Program-made: the position numbers and the translations under genes | NCBI GenBank assembly: GCA_024811115.1 | Contig: JAKOGH010000586.1 | Span: 1 to 30,308 of the forward strand | DNA length: 30,308 nucleotides | Reading direction: 5' to 3' | Origin: Terana coerulea | Lineage: Eukaryota > Basidiomycota > Agaricomycetes > Polyporales > Phanerochaetaceae | Part shown: piece by piece, positions 1-10,231 of the stretch | Layout: the number at the start of each line of letters is the position of its first letter | Position numbering within the stretch: the first letter of the stretch is position 1 | The notes under the pieces: model-generated | The model's database searches: none | What the model saw: the letters and a program-made list of their open reading frames with translations, nothing else | What the model was told of the DNA's origin: nothing

Positions 1-240
1 GAAAGAAGCCTTTGAGTGCTGCAAGGGCAAGTATGAATCTAACAGTTTCAAACCGTATGACTGGAGAGAAGATTTTGTCATAGTCGATTCCCTCAATCCG
101 AGAGAAGCTGTAAGCTACAAGTTGCTTTCTTTCGACCATTGACTTCAGTAAAACTCATCGGTTCTTAATGATGTGTTTGCCATTCGGCTCGCGGGCAAGT
201 TCGAACACGCCTCTTTTGCTTAATGCATCAAGCTCATCTT
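1..240 (-). pseudogene. Ty1/copia reverse transcriptase, N-terminal part (truncated by window edge)
   Basis: Reverse-strand translation gives the start of a copia-type reverse transcriptase (RVT_2 family), the enzyme that copies element RNA into DNA. Visible family landmarks are a K-R-x-L-V-A-like segment (KQLVAYSFSRIEGIDYD), followed by IFSPVIRFETVRFILALAA, which matches the usual G-I-D-Y-x-x-x-F-S-P-V pattern before the first catalytic Asp block. An in-frame TGA lies upstream of this segment, between NGKHIIKNR and VLLKSMVERK. The YVDD catalytic box and RNase H would lie left of base 1 and cannot be seen. The order with integrase at 1226-1825 (integrase before RT) is the copia order. Non-functional in the visible part. 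Confidence 0.82.
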
Positions 241-1225
241 TGCATGCAGCATGCCATTCTACCTGCTGTTTTGCAGGCAGGCGGTTTATGTCGCGTAAAG
301 TCCAGTCTCAGACTGAAGACTTTGTTGTGTCAGGATCGACTGCTTGAGCAAGCAAATAATTGTAGAAATTTACTCCCTTCGCGGCACAGTCATGCTAGTA
401 CATCATCTGGCTGGGCTTTCGCTCCCAGTGTCTCCAGTGGGCTCAGTGATATCCGGAATAGGTTCAAGCTGTTCCAGATATAGAAGGGCTAGCAAGACGT
501 GTGGCGGGGGACACTGTCGGGCTGCTTGCTAGACTGACCGCACCCTTGGTAGCTAACGCTTGAGTGGGCTTGGTCTGGCCAGTCTGCTTCAACTACGGAT
601 ACCTCATCAGCCACCTAAAACTCGTGACGGTGCCTGTGACTGGTCATATACAGAGCCTGGATTTCTGACTGGGATGCTTCGTTGTGTGAGTACTATGCCA
701 GCGGCCTGGCAGAAATAACTGGTGGTGTCGATGCGCTTGCAGGTGCAGGTGGTATCGCCCATGAGGGTGGACTCGGGCTACACCTAACAGAGGGCTTAGG
801 AGTCAAGCCGTCGTTCAACCTGCTTGGTCTCTTTTTGGTGGAAGGAGGGTTAGTATGAGGTGCAGCTCGCCATTTCGGTGGTGGTGCATCGTTGTCACTT
901 CATCATTGATCCTGCACTTTGCAAAGACTCAATGTCATTCGCATTGTTGGTGTTTTTGCACAAGTAGGTCAGGCCACGCGGGCATTTTGCCGTCAGAACA
1001 TTTGGGGGAAATAAGTTTTGCACCACTTGACTTGAGTTGAGCAAAACACGATGTTGTTGGGTCCTCTCATGAAGGTCCAACCGTGCTTGTCGTGTCTGAT
1101 GTATGTCATCATTTTGGACTTAGGCTGTAGTTTGTTTTTTTTGAACGTTGGCAGGGATAAATACCCATTCACCACAGCCAAACACGCAAATATTATCAAC
1201 GCATGGTTTTTCACCCATAAGTGCC
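241..1225 (-). other. Copia integrase-to-RT linker, heavily decayed
   Basis: Between the integrase catalytic core and the RT start there should be integrase C-terminal domain and a low-complexity linker. Only short broken frames are present on both strands, and none carries a recognisable domain. By position this is the decayed middle of the same copia polyprotein; I see no separate gene here. Confidence 0.45.
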
Positions 1226-1825
1226 TCATAAGGTGTAACCCATTTTAATCGTAAAACAAGGGGTGCAGTTGTAAAGCACTGTAGCGTGCATAACGCAAGT
1301 TCCCACCACTGACGGAGGAATGCAAGCTGTAAAGCGCATAGCCTCGGCTTTATCTATGAGGGTACAATTGAATCCCTCAGTGCATCCATTCTGCTGTGGA
1401 GTATGTGAAATGCTAGTCAGGATTTTAATCCCTGCGTCCTTTAGCATTTGAATGAATGTGTTTGACTTGTATTCTCTCTCTGCATTTGACATCCAGCTCT
1501 TGACACTAGCTTTATGCTGGTTTTGAACCATAGCAAGAAAGTTCTTTGTCGCTTGGATGGTGATGGATTTTAGCCTTAGGCAAATAATCCATGCATGCGA
1601 TGTATAATCATTGACAAAGGTGATGATGTACTTATACCGGTGATATGAATCAATCGGGAATTCCTTTAAATCACTGTGGATGAGTTCAAAGGTCGCAATG
1701 CTCATCGAGGCATCGGTGGAAAAGAGCAATTGCATATCTTTCCTTGTGTGCAGCCAGAGCAGGGTGAATCTGACTTGTTGTAGTCGAAAACAGGACATTC
1801 TGTCATTGCTGAAGGAAGTTGACAT
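1226..1825 (-). pseudogene. Ty1/copia integrase catalytic core (rve), broken
   Basis: An open frame of about 199 codons carries the integrase core that inserts element cDNA into the genome. The first catalytic Asp is in FELIHSDLKEF, followed by the typical FVNDYTSHAW strand. The block that normally reads S-D-N-G-G-E-Y is SNAEREY here, so the second catalytic Asp is replaced by Asn. The block around the catalytic Glu is kept as TPQQNGCTEGFN. The frame overlaps the GAG-pre-integrase frame upstream in another phase, so there is a frameshift between them. With the second Asp lost the enzyme should be dead. Confidence 0.85.
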
Positions 1826-2535
1826 AGGATCGGCTCAGAGGGATGCCCAAAACGTCTATGCATTATTTCGTGCAAGACTAGTGCAAGGCCGTCTTGGTCA
1901 GTGTCTAAATAGTACACTGTTGCGTTTGGATAAAGCAGCACAAATTGCAATAATTCTTGGCAATTATCACCGTCCAGGATTTTAAGAGTAGTTACGTCAC
2001 CCTCGATTAACCGGTTTTGTCGTAGCAGCTGACCAAGCAAGATAAGATTCATGTCCTTCTGCGAAGGCATGAGTTGAACATTTTTCAGTAAAACTTTAAT
2101 TGTTCTGCTCGTCGCACTAGGATGGTAGTTGATGACAGAGTCACCTTCCTCAGAGATAGTTACATGCCCATTAGCCGTTTGAACAACAATTGGGTCAATG
2201 TCGCACAAGTTGCGCAGTAAACTTCTTTGACCGGTAAAGTGAAATGACGCTCCAGAGTTGAGCAGCCGGTCACTTGATTTTGCAATGTTTTTACCTTTGC
2301 AGCTCTGACATGCATTAAATAGCTTATTGTGCACACATTGGTCTGGTTGTTGAAGAAAACCTGCTTCATTCAATACAGTAGTATACATGTGGTATCTACT
2401 ATTTAATCCAGCCCACTGAGACACTGTGCAATTAGCTGCAAGGTATTGATCAGTGTGATGCACGAGTGCAAAGTTAGAAGGGACGTACTCGAAGTACGCG
2501 TCGATGATGTCCTGGTGGATCTCTCGATTGTCCAT
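1702..2535 (-). pseudogene. Ty1/copia protease plus GAG-pre-integrase zinc finger
   Basis: This 277-codon frame reads through the aspartic protease and into the integrase zinc-binding domain. The protease active site, usually D-S-G-A-S/T, is present as NSGASFHFTG, so the catalytic Asp is Asn. About 110 residues later the HHCC zinc finger is clear: HRRFGH (H-x4-H) and CSGC (C-x2-C). The upstream part includes YAKCLMDNREIHQ in the preceding frame and VHHTDQYLAANCT. One stop separates it from the acidic gag tail at 2551-2889. It is part of the same polyprotein as the neighbouring entries. Confidence 0.85.
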
Positions 2536-3786
2536 TAGACATTTGGCATACTAGTCGTTGACGTCGCCGTCGCTGTCCTCGTTTCCGAGGGACACAGCGT
2601 CCTCGATGTCAGGTTGGTCGCGGGCATCGAAGCTGTTCTCTCTGTTGAGCAACATTTGCATGTTGACCTCCTCGGACCAGATAACCGGCGAGGGTGCGTG
2701 CAAGCTGCGCTTGGCAGGGTGAGAGAAGCTGCCCTCAATGAACTCCGGCTTAGCAAACTTGGCGTTTGAGAGCGATATTGTTCGAGTCGATACGTGCGTC
2801 GAGTTTGGCGATGCGAGCATCAAGCATACACTCGGGCGTAATCGAGGTTGGCCTGCTTGGCGCTTAACAAGCCTTCTTAGCAGCCTCATCCTTGGTGGCG
2901 GTGGCAGCGAATTTGCTTTCCTGGGGCGACAGCCAGCTTAATGAGCTGGTTTCACTTCTCCCAGAAGTGTCTGCAATGCTTCTAGTCGAGGGTCGAGCCT
3001 TTTGTTCAGGGCGGCATTTTTGTCCACGATTCACTGCTTGCAAGCAGTTTTGTGGAGCTCTGTGGCTTTGCGAAGCTGGGCTTTGCGCAAAGTCTGGAAC
3101 TCGTTGTCTTCATCGAGGATTGCTAATAATTTAGTTAGCACAGGAGATCATTTAGAGCGAACTCCTGATGATGCTCTAACTCACGAACAAAGTTCTGCAG
3201 ATTGCAGTGCTCAATATCCCGCATGGCGTCCACGTGATGAGCATTGTGCTCGTTGGTGTCAACGACCTCCTCGAGGGTCCGGATGCGCTCTTGGGGCTCA
3301 ACAACTCGAGCTTCTCAGCAAGGGCTAATGCCTTGCAGAAGCAGAGGAACTGGTTGCCGTTGGCGAGCCAGAGCTCGTGTTCTCCCCTCAATGCAAGACT
3401 GCATTTCTTCAGCCTCGGACTTGGAGAGCAGCACATTTGGGAGTGAAGCCATTCACCACGGGATGACTGGGGCGGCAATGTAGGAGTGACTATGGTCAGC
3501 ATCCTGGGCCTTGCCCTTGCCCTTGCCCACGCGCTTGCCGCACTGGGTCTTCTTTCCTTTGCCATTGCCAACACTATCCTGCTGCTGCTGCTGCTGCCTG
3601 TTAGAGTACTGCTGCTGCTTGAACTGGGGATCCTTCCCTTATTTTTGACAGCTGTGATGCGCTTAGCAGATTCGGTCTGCTTACGCTGTCCACCGGAAAG
3701 CTTCCGCTGCTCCTAAGCAGTGATGAGCTGTTGCCCATACAGCTTGGGCTCAGGGCCTCCAGTAGGGGTAGGAGTTAGCGACATGT
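2536..3786 (-). pseudogene. Copia gag C-terminal region: coiled coil and acidic tail
   Basis: This stretch links the gag UBN2 domain to the protease through several frames, with stops and shifts. From right to left it shows a Ser-rich and Lys/Arg-rich patch near 3486-3620 (a CAG/CTG-like run gives the Ser stretch at about 3580-3595), then a Glu/His-rich heptad-like segment (RIRTLEEVVDTNEHNAHHV and onward, about 3180-3300) that looks like a coiled coil, then an acidic tail with EDAVSLGNEDSDGD at 2551-2600. I do not find the C-x2-C-x4-H-x4-C zinc knuckle usual for copia gag. The boundaries are approximate because no single frame runs through. Confidence 0.6.
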
Positions 3787-4427
3787 CTACCATTTTTGAT
3801 TTAGTGTGGTAACGGTGGCGATATGCTTACCATATCCTGGTGTCTTTGATATGAGGAGCATCAGGTGTAGGTAGTCGTCTAAGTCTGCATGGGCAGCATG
3901 TGGGTAGTCAACATGGGCTTGGATCTTGGCAATCATGGTGCTGGGGACTGATCCTCGGGGATGCAAGTCTTCAGGAGGCCTCTGAAGTCGGTGTAGGCCG
4001 TCACCCAGAGTGTTCTGGGTGTAAGTGGTCTTCAAGGACTCATAGAGAGCCTTGGCAGTAGTCTCGCTCTTCATTGACTGGCCGATCTGGTAAGTCAAGC
4101 GGAGGCAGATGAAGCTCATAGCCCAGAGGTTGTCATTGATCTAGTCGTCGAGCTTGTCGATGGCCCTGGAGTGCTCATGCTTGTTGCCGGGTACCTCGCC
4201 AGAGGCGGGGGAGAGCAGGAAGGGCAGGGTTGGTATTATCAGCTGCTACTGCGGCACAAGTGGAAACTGCCGGGACAGTGCAAACTAAGGTCGGCACCAT
4301 TAGCGAGGTCGTTAAGAGCTAGTGGGCGATTCCCTGAGTACTTAGGAACAACACCAAGATGTCATTCCAATGCTCCCAGTTGGTCCCGTCAAGGGATGAG
4401 GATAAGCTTCTCGAGAGAGGAAGACAT
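3787..4427 (-). pseudogene. Ty1/copia gag, N-terminal and UBN2 region
   Basis: The likely polyprotein start is the ATG at 4425-4427 (MSSSLEKLI...). It is followed, after a one-base frameshift, by DGTNWEHWNDILVLFLS, which fits the usual L-x-G-x-N-W-x-x-W entry of copia gag. The 3787-4119 frame carries the UBN2 capsid-like domain: SFICLRLTYQIGQSMKS, AKALYESLKTTYTQ and a following HADLDDYLHLML. In-frame stops occur near IAH and at KLDD-stop-INDNLWAM, so the gag is broken in several places. It forms the nucleocapsid in intact relatives. Confidence 0.8.
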
Positions 4428-4917
4428 TGTTGAGTTCTGTAGGGACAGAACAGTTAGTACAATGTACTGACATGGCTTTAGCCAAGGAGGGGCCCTAAAG
4501 GGCACCCTCGAGCCTGCTTAGCTTGCCTGGCGCAGACAGTGCGCTAGAGAGTGCAGCCGTCGCACACAATGGCAGTGAACAGGTACAGGTGAGTTTATCA
4601 ATATACTGGTTGCTGCTGCCAGTAACGGTGTAAGCAACCACGTCATCGAGGCTCATAACCTGTAGAAGTGCAGCATATACAGCGGTGTACACTCCTACCG
4701 AGGTCTAGAGGAAGCTAGGATGGTTACTCACTTGTAGGTTGGTTGGTACACACGTTAGTGGGTTAAGAGTTATAAGAGTCTTATTTGAGTATGACGCAGA
4801 GAGCTGCCTTATATACAATACAGGGTGGCTGTACTATAAATAGACACAAATAGGTACCAGAACAATAGACAATAAGGATCATCATGGTGGAACCTGGTAG
4901 AACAATAGAGAAGATAT
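4428..4917 (-). promoter_or_regulatory. Probable 5' leader/LTR of the copia element with TATA box
   Basis: On the minus strand a TATATAAGG box sits at about 4807-4815, followed by an AT-rich transcript-start-like stretch and a GTGAGTA splice-donor-like motif near 4725-4735, before the gag ATG at 4427. This is the position expected of the 5' LTR and leader. I cannot define the LTR ends because its partner copy would lie left of the window. Confidence 0.4.
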
Positions 4918-4950
4918 GAGCAAAGCGCTTACGGCGTCTATCGAACTCAA
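4918..4950 (+). repeat. 33-bp direct repeat, left copy
   Basis: The sequence beginning GAGCAAAGCGCTTACGGCGT recurs at 5314-5346 with three mismatches (30 of 33 identical). The 363 bp between them include an AGTCC-rich inverted tract. Too long for a target-site duplication. Confidence 0.8.
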
Positions 4951-5130
4951 TATATAGCTTAGCACTCCATAGTGGCTTGTGACTAAGTTCACTTCAGAAA
5001 TCTAAGCAATGTATTGCTACCATTGCTCTAAAAACTACAGTCTAAAGACTTCTTTCTAGCAAAAGTGAGTCAGCATGTCATATTTTTGATTTATAAGTCC
5101 TCAAAACTATTGATATTGGATGTATGTTAA

Positions 5131-5305
5131 GACTGGTCTTGGACTGGTCCTGACTAGTCTTTAGCAGTCTTAGCTTTTGGCCATAGATAAAGACCAGAAC
5201 TAGAACCAAGACAGGACTGCTATAGAACCAGGACCAAAACCAGTCCTAAACCAGTCCAGTCCAGTCCAGTCCTCAGTCTTTTGTGGTCCTTAGGACTGGA
5301 CCTCG
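5131..5305. repeat. AGTCC/GGACT-rich imperfect inverted repeat
   Basis: The left arm has repeats of GACTGGTCTTGGACTGGTCC (5131-5150) and the right arm has CCAGTCC repeated four times (about 5240-5273) and then GGACTGGACC (5293-5303). The two arms can pair into a long imperfect hairpin. The subterminal repeats of some fungal hAT elements look similar, so a MITE is possible, but no clear TIR or 8-bp duplication was found. Confidence 0.6.
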
Positions 5306-5313
5306 GAACATTA

Positions 5314-5346
5314 GAGCAGAGTGCTTACGGCGTCTATCTAACTCAA
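5314..5346 (+). repeat. 33-bp direct repeat, right copy
   Basis: Partner of 4918-4950, beginning GAGCAGAGTGCTTACGGCGT. Differences are two transitions in the first 9 bases and one change near the end. Confidence 0.8.
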
Positions 5347-5909
5347 CAGGACACTTGGTTTTAGTTCTAGTTCAGCTAAAAATCAAGGAGGGTGCACAAA
5401 AATGAAACATGACTTGATGTTTATTTTTGTATTTAGAGCTTGCTGGAGTACCTCTTCTCCCTGGACCTGCCATATATGGAAGGTGCATATAGTGATTTGA
5501 TGGTAATACCAGTTACTACTTTTTGCAGCAGGGTTTTTGCAATGTCTTATACTGTATATTAATGACCTAACAGGGGCTGGTTGTGACTGTGACATTTTTG
5601 CAACAATGCGGATAAGCGGCGGCAGGGTTGAGAGCTTGTGATATGCTTCCAGAGACCAGTGGTGAACGAGCTATCCAGAGCCAAATTTGATATTTACTCA
5701 CCATTATTTGACTACTAGCCGTGTACCTGTGGCAGTAGCAGTCTAGTGGCAGTGCCCTCTTTATAACTTATATATATGTCTGGCATTGCAGTACTCATGC
5801 ATATGTAATAGTTTATTTCTTAACATGAGTGTATAAAGTAGGTGGATTATCTATACTTTGTTACACACCGAAGCAGTGCTAGTGATTAAATATATTCTAA
5901 AGATACCTT
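5347..5909. other. No recognisable gene
   Basis: Only short frames on both strands. No domain, tRNA or repeat with another part of the window was seen. Confidence 0.5.
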
Positions 5910-6500
5910 CTACATTGTGTAATATGCCGTGGACTGTGGCGTGTCACAAACTGCGAGTGGCTTGTGTGTGGTGGGGTGGTAGATAGAGTGCCAGACATTA
6001 ATGAGGCAAGCACAGCCCTTTAGAAGGCGTTTAACACCTGTAATGAGGTGAAGCTGCACTTGCATGACCGATACATCATAGGTCTGGTTGATATGCACGT
6101 GCTCCTAAAGATGCCACCGAATAAGTGATTTAGTAGTTCAAAGATGAGGCAAAAGAGCGTACTGCAAAACTATAGCCGACCTTGCCATCAGGGTGGTCTG
6201 GCTGCAGACGGACGGTGTGATTGAAAATAAAGACACACTTTGCGCCTATCTCCTTCTTCAGGATTTCCTCAACCTCCTTGAAGTAACTATCTTCAATCAC
6301 CTTGTCATTGTAAAACTCCTTTTCCCTGGCCACATCCTTCATGAACTGGAAGCCAGAGGTGTCGAGAGAAAACTTGTTCTTGCAAACGCAAGCATCATGA
6401 ACAATGACGTCGTGTGGCTTGGAGTTGTAGTGCTCAACATAGCAGGGATCCTCAGGAGTGTCACACCAACTGCTGTGTCTGACCTGTGGTAGATGGTTTA
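5910..6500 (-). pseudogene. CmcJ/AsaB-like (GA4-desaturase-type) oxygenase fragment with one intron
   Basis: Members of this fungal family are about 280-300 residue putative hydroxylases/desaturases, often near secondary-metabolite genes. Exon 1 (open from about 6500 to 6181) contains HDVIVHDACVCKNKFSLDTS and GFQFM, then EVEEILKKEIGAKCVFIFNH and TVR, matching the F-S-L-D-T-x-G-F-Q and V-x-x-F-D-H-T-I-R landmarks. A GT...AG intron (6105-6180) joins PDGK in phase to EHVHINQTYDVSVMQVQLHL, then RLLKGCACLINVWHSIYHP and PLAVCD, matching the V-H-V-D-Q-T and L-L-K-G-x-x-x-I-N-V-W blocks. The metal-binding H-x-D is H-I-N here, and F-D-H-T is F-N-H-T. A stop at 5910 removes the last third of the family length. 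No start codon was found; exon 1 may begin after an acceptor near 6491. I read it as a decayed host gene fragment. Confidence 0.72.
6105..6180 (-). other. Predicted 76-nt intron in the AsaB-like fragment
   Basis: On the minus strand the donor is GTCGGC after GGCAAG and the acceptor is CTTTAG before GAGCACGTG. Removing it restores the family's reading frame across the PDGK/EHVHINQT junction. The donor is weak (GTCGGC), which lowers confidence. Confidence 0.5.
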
Positions 6501-7724
6501 ACTGTTAACATGCTTGTGCCTGCCGTGCTTGCTACAAGGCTGAAGAGCTACTTCTACAACAGATAAAGAGTCTTAAGCTTGACACAGTGTACAGAGGATT
6601 GCACACCAGTTTCAGGCGCACATAATGTAGAAATACATTGCTCTAGTGTGCAGAAGTTGACTCTGGGTGACTGTGGTGGTGAACTGTGGACAACTCGCAC
6701 ATCGCTAGTTGTGCAGCACTGGCAGGTAGAGGTGGCAATGTACTAATAGCAGCCCGCTACAGTGTTCTCACTTATTAAGTTATATCCTAAAATGTGTCAG
6801 AAGTATCAAGTGTATATTCATACAGCGTGCATTCTTGGTGTGTCCTGAGCTTCTCCTTCTGCCTCCTCACACAGCCTGCACCTCCACCACTGCATATGCA
6901 TATGCTGATGCCACACTTGCAGCATTCAACCTAGGCTACCTGCTGTATGCGTACTTACCACCTCGCGCATGTGATGCTGAGTTTGTTTGCAATCCTTAAG
7001 GAGGTATATGTTGTGTCTGTGTGTAGTGGGTTTCTTAGTCGAGCTGTAGTGTAGTTTGCAGGTGAGTCTAGTCAAAGCCCGTCAGGTAGCACTAAAAAAG
7101 CTGTTTATTTGCTTTGCACCCAGCAGATCAGCTGACAGACTATGTGGTAAGAGTAATAATATGAGTATGAAAGCATACTGGTTTATATAGGAAGTTGGCG
7201 CATGTCTGCAAAGTAGACGACGATAACATGTGCAAAGCATCTTTGGATGTGCGCATAAAGTAAAAGCAGCAGTATAGCTATATGAGTGGACATTGGATTC
7301 ATGGCGCAGGTGTATGTGACGGACAGTGCCAGCCTCATGTTGACGTGCCAGATGCAGGCTACAAGACAAGCGCTGAGCAATCTAGCAGCCAATTAGCAAT
7401 TTTAGCAAACTGTATTATATGACCTGCTCATGTGCGCTTACACTTTCTCCCTTGCACTCTTGATACACATTGCACATAGTCTATCAGAGTGGCTAGTGGA
7501 AAATGCAGCAAAGGCATATAGAAGGCGGCTACAGAAATATTTTGGGTGCACAGGTGGAAGTAGCAGCAGCTAATGGCTGCCGGACAGGTGCCAAAAGAAC
7601 GCTGCCCTTTCTTATATTATGGATTATTGTGCAGCATCTATCAAGAATACACCATTGAAAGGCATTGGGTGGGAAAGAATGCTCATTGCGCTGCAGGCTG
7701 GAAAAATTAGAGGTAAGAACTTTC
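6501..7724. other. No recognisable gene
   Basis: Hydrophobic short frames near 7082-7392 on the minus strand are not supported by any motif. A 14-bp palindrome GCATATGCATATGC lies at 6892-6905 and a donor-like CAGGTGAGT near 7053. An upstream exon of the AsaB-like fragment could lie at 6500-6700, but I could not place it. Confidence 0.4.
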
Positions 7725-7872
7725 CTGTCACAAACCGGCCGAACCCCTCTGTGACCAGGTGACAAAAACCTGGATAGCGGACAGGTGGGACCCCTGTAAT
7801 GTGTGACACCCTGTCAGGTCATTAATGTACAGTAATGCCTGAAGTAATTGTAAGCTGTTTCTGAAAGCATCT
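7725..7872. repeat. Cluster of TGTCAC/GTGACA LTR-terminus-like motifs
   Basis: CTGTCACAAACC (about 7725), TGTGACCAGGTGACA (about 7770) and TGTGACACCCTGTCAGG (about 7801) sit close together, just left of the family-A LTR start TGTCACAG at 7873. These are the kind of ends seen on fungal gypsy LTRs and suggest stacked LTR remnants. No full LTR pair can be drawn. Confidence 0.35.
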
Positions 7873-8206
7873 TGTCACAGACAGGCACGCATCAATAGTA
7901 TCATTTTTTATCTTCCTTGCATTTATTTAGCACAGATACACAACCTGGTAGCAGCCCCAGAGCTTTGGGCTTTATTCCGATGATCCCGGCGCTTAGCGCC
8001 CAAACACAGCTCAATTCTTCTCACACTCTCAGACACTTAGCACTTAGACACTCTTGCCTTGCTCTTCATCTCGACCTTTTGGTCATTGAGGACAAGGTAT
8101 GTATTCCATATACTGTACATCATAGCAATGCTAACTTAGTCATTGGGGACAAGTATTGGCATCAGCCTACTTATTCAGTAAGGTCAACCTAGAGTTGGCC
8201 CTTGTC
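7873..8206 (+). repeat. LTR family A, left copy (right end uncertain)
   Basis: Starts TGTCACAG and is followed by a segment (CAGATACACAACCTGGTAGC, GCGCTTAGCGCC, CATTGAGGACAAG) that recurs in reverse complement at 10232-10491. Homology is visible from 7873 to about 8131, where the inverted copy is cut off. I extend the LTR to about 8206 because the gypsy leader follows, but this end is a guess. Confidence 0.65.
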
Positions 8207-8829
8207 ACCCACCTTATATGTATTCTGTTATCTATTCTACATCTGCTCTGGTTCGTCCACTCTGGTTACGCATCAAGCTTGTTTTCACAACACTAAATCG
8301 AGATCTCCCAACCACACTGGTCTGATCGAACCCCTACAAAGCACAGGCACCACAACGGTCTAGAGATGCAGTGCCACTGAGACTCTGCTCACCCTCTGTT
8401 GCCTCCATCCCCTTGCTGTCACTGCTCATCAGCAGAACACCAGTATGGTGAACTTTTGAGTTCCTCACCATGCGAGGAGGTCTATTCACACTTTACTCGT
8501 TGCCAACCTGTTCGAAGATGCAGCCCCCACACAGTAGTTCGACTGCTCAGTGGTATTCCATTACTACAATTTCAGCAACTAACATGACTATCATGACAAA
8601 TCAAAGACATACAAAAGGTGTGAACAGCAACCCTGCCCTAATCATTATAATGGGGTCTGGGCAGAGTACCAGGGAGAGCATCCAGACCAGATCCAGCAAC
8701 TTCGGTAGAACAACACTCTGGAGAACCACTGATTCAGCTCTCAATAGAAAGTTCCGGCTTACCAAGCTTGGCATTCCTTGAGCTCCTCCAGAACCTTTGT
8801 ACACTCACACCGAAACCGGTACTCTACAT
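8207..8829 (+). other. Gypsy 5' leader, non-coding
   Basis: Lies between LTR A and the gag start. It is C-rich and has no good coding frame. A primer binding site could not be assigned. Confidence 0.35.
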
Positions 8830-9694
8830 ATGCAGACTCCAGTAGTAACACCAACAGCCCTCCCTCTATAAGATCCGTCACCACAGCCCCCTCCACCTCT
8901 ACCTCCTGCACTTGCCCCAGCACTTATAGCTCAACCAATGACTCTCGAACAGCTGGTTCAAGCTCTGGCTCAACAGGTAGCCAACCTCACCCAGAATGTC
9001 GACCAGATGCAGATCCAGCAAGCGCAACAGCCTCTACCAGTAATCAATGACATGGTCACAGCACAGCTGCCCACCAAACGGTATATGCAGAAACCCGCCA
9101 CTTACAATGGTAAGTCAACGGATGATGCGCGTCAGTTTCTAGTCACCTTTACCATTTGGGGCGCAGGACTAAAAGGAGGGACTAAGCAATCAAGTGCAGC
9201 AACAGAGCCAGGATGCCAATGGCAACCTAGTCATTGACGTGCAAGGCCAGCCAGTTATGGAAATGGGGTACAACTCTCAAATCAATGAGTGAGTTGGAGC
9301 ATGCCTCAATTTCTTGGTAGGAAACACGGCCATCCGAGCGACACCAACATGGAAGCATTGACGAAAGGCAAAACACTGTACATCAATTGGATAGTGTTTT
9401 TATAAGCCTTCCATACACGATTTGAGATAGTAGACAAGGCAGGAGATGCACTGGCCTCCCTTGATACCCTTTGAATGGGAAACAAGATGGTACAGAAGTA
9501 TACGGGCGCTATTTTACCAATACACTGGCTGGACCACCCTCAGTGACAAAGACAAGTGCATTCAGTACAAGAAGCACCTGTCCACCTATATCAAGGACCA
9601 AATTGTGGAGATGGGTGGAGATATGTCGACTCTGGCATATGTAATAGAGGCAGCACAGGATATCAATAATGTCACAAATTTCCCTCAGCGCTAG
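8830..9694 (+). pseudogene. Ty3/gypsy gag (retrotrans_gag), broken
   Basis: Starts at the ATG at 8830 with a stop at 8869-8871, then a Pro-rich stretch (PQPPPPLPPALAPALIAQP), a Gln-rich coiled-coil-like part (LVQALAQQVANLTQNVDQMQ) and KRYMQKPATYNGKSTDDARQ. After a frameshift the capsid continues as FEIVDKAGDALASLDTL, then ALFYQYTGWTTLSDKDKCIQ and KDQIVEMGGDMSTLAYVIEA. This pattern is familiar from basidiomycete gypsy gags. At least two stops and two frameshifts interrupt it. Its end runs into the LTR B start at 9670 (the codons VTNFPQR are LTR sequence), so the original gag C-terminus, protease and RT are missing. Confidence 0.8.
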
Positions 9695-10231
9695 TCTACA
9701 GCGCTTGAAGTGTAACATCAAGTCATAGGACACATTACCCAGTCGTCACAACAGTGTTACAAAATGCTGATCAGTTGGCCATGCGACAGGCATGGTTATC
9801 AGAGATATGCCTCATACGAACATAGGATCATGGACTCAGTTCTGGATTTGTTCTAGACTATGACCTCACCATGAGGTCACTATGACATCATGTACTAGTA
9901 GTGTACAGTAGCTAGATTAGGACATCTAGATAGTGTTGATGTTAGCATGATAGCTAGGTCGAGATCCGATAAGGGAGTTAGAGCGGTGGTATGCTCTAGA
10001 GCCTTAGTTATGGATCACCTGACTGTATCAGTTAGCACATGGTATTGGAGGTCTTAAATAGTGTCTGGGGTCCCTCTACACATGTACATAAAGAGGCTGG
10101 TCTGAGAGCTAACACCCCAAACTCAATAACATCATTGATTCATATCTCCTCTACTTGCTTTACTCAAAGTACCCTGCTCTCCCCAACTTCTTCAAGCACT
10201 CCTAGCAGGTGAGTATTAGAGTTTTGTGATA
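9670..10231 (+). repeat. LTR family B, copy 1 (562 bp)
   Basis: Aligns end to end with 17468-18031. The ends are imperfect inverted repeats, TGTCACAAA at the left and TTTTGTGATA at the right. A degenerate TATA region (ACATAAAGAGG near 10086) and a CAGGTGAGTATT motif near the 3' end are shared with copy 2. The flanks do not match each other (AATAA left, GCATT right): the left flank is gypsy gag and the right flank is an inverted LTR A. It is therefore not a simple insertion. No internal family-B sequence is recognised next to it. Confidence 0.85.

Noticed and set aside
7082..7392. Hydrophobic minus frames of 69 and 95 codons
   Set aside because: Two overlapping phases, no motif, no promoter or splice support.
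7917..8192. 91-codon frame similar to an 83-codon minus frame at 10241-10492
   Set aside because: The similarity is due to inverted LTR copies, not to a protein family.
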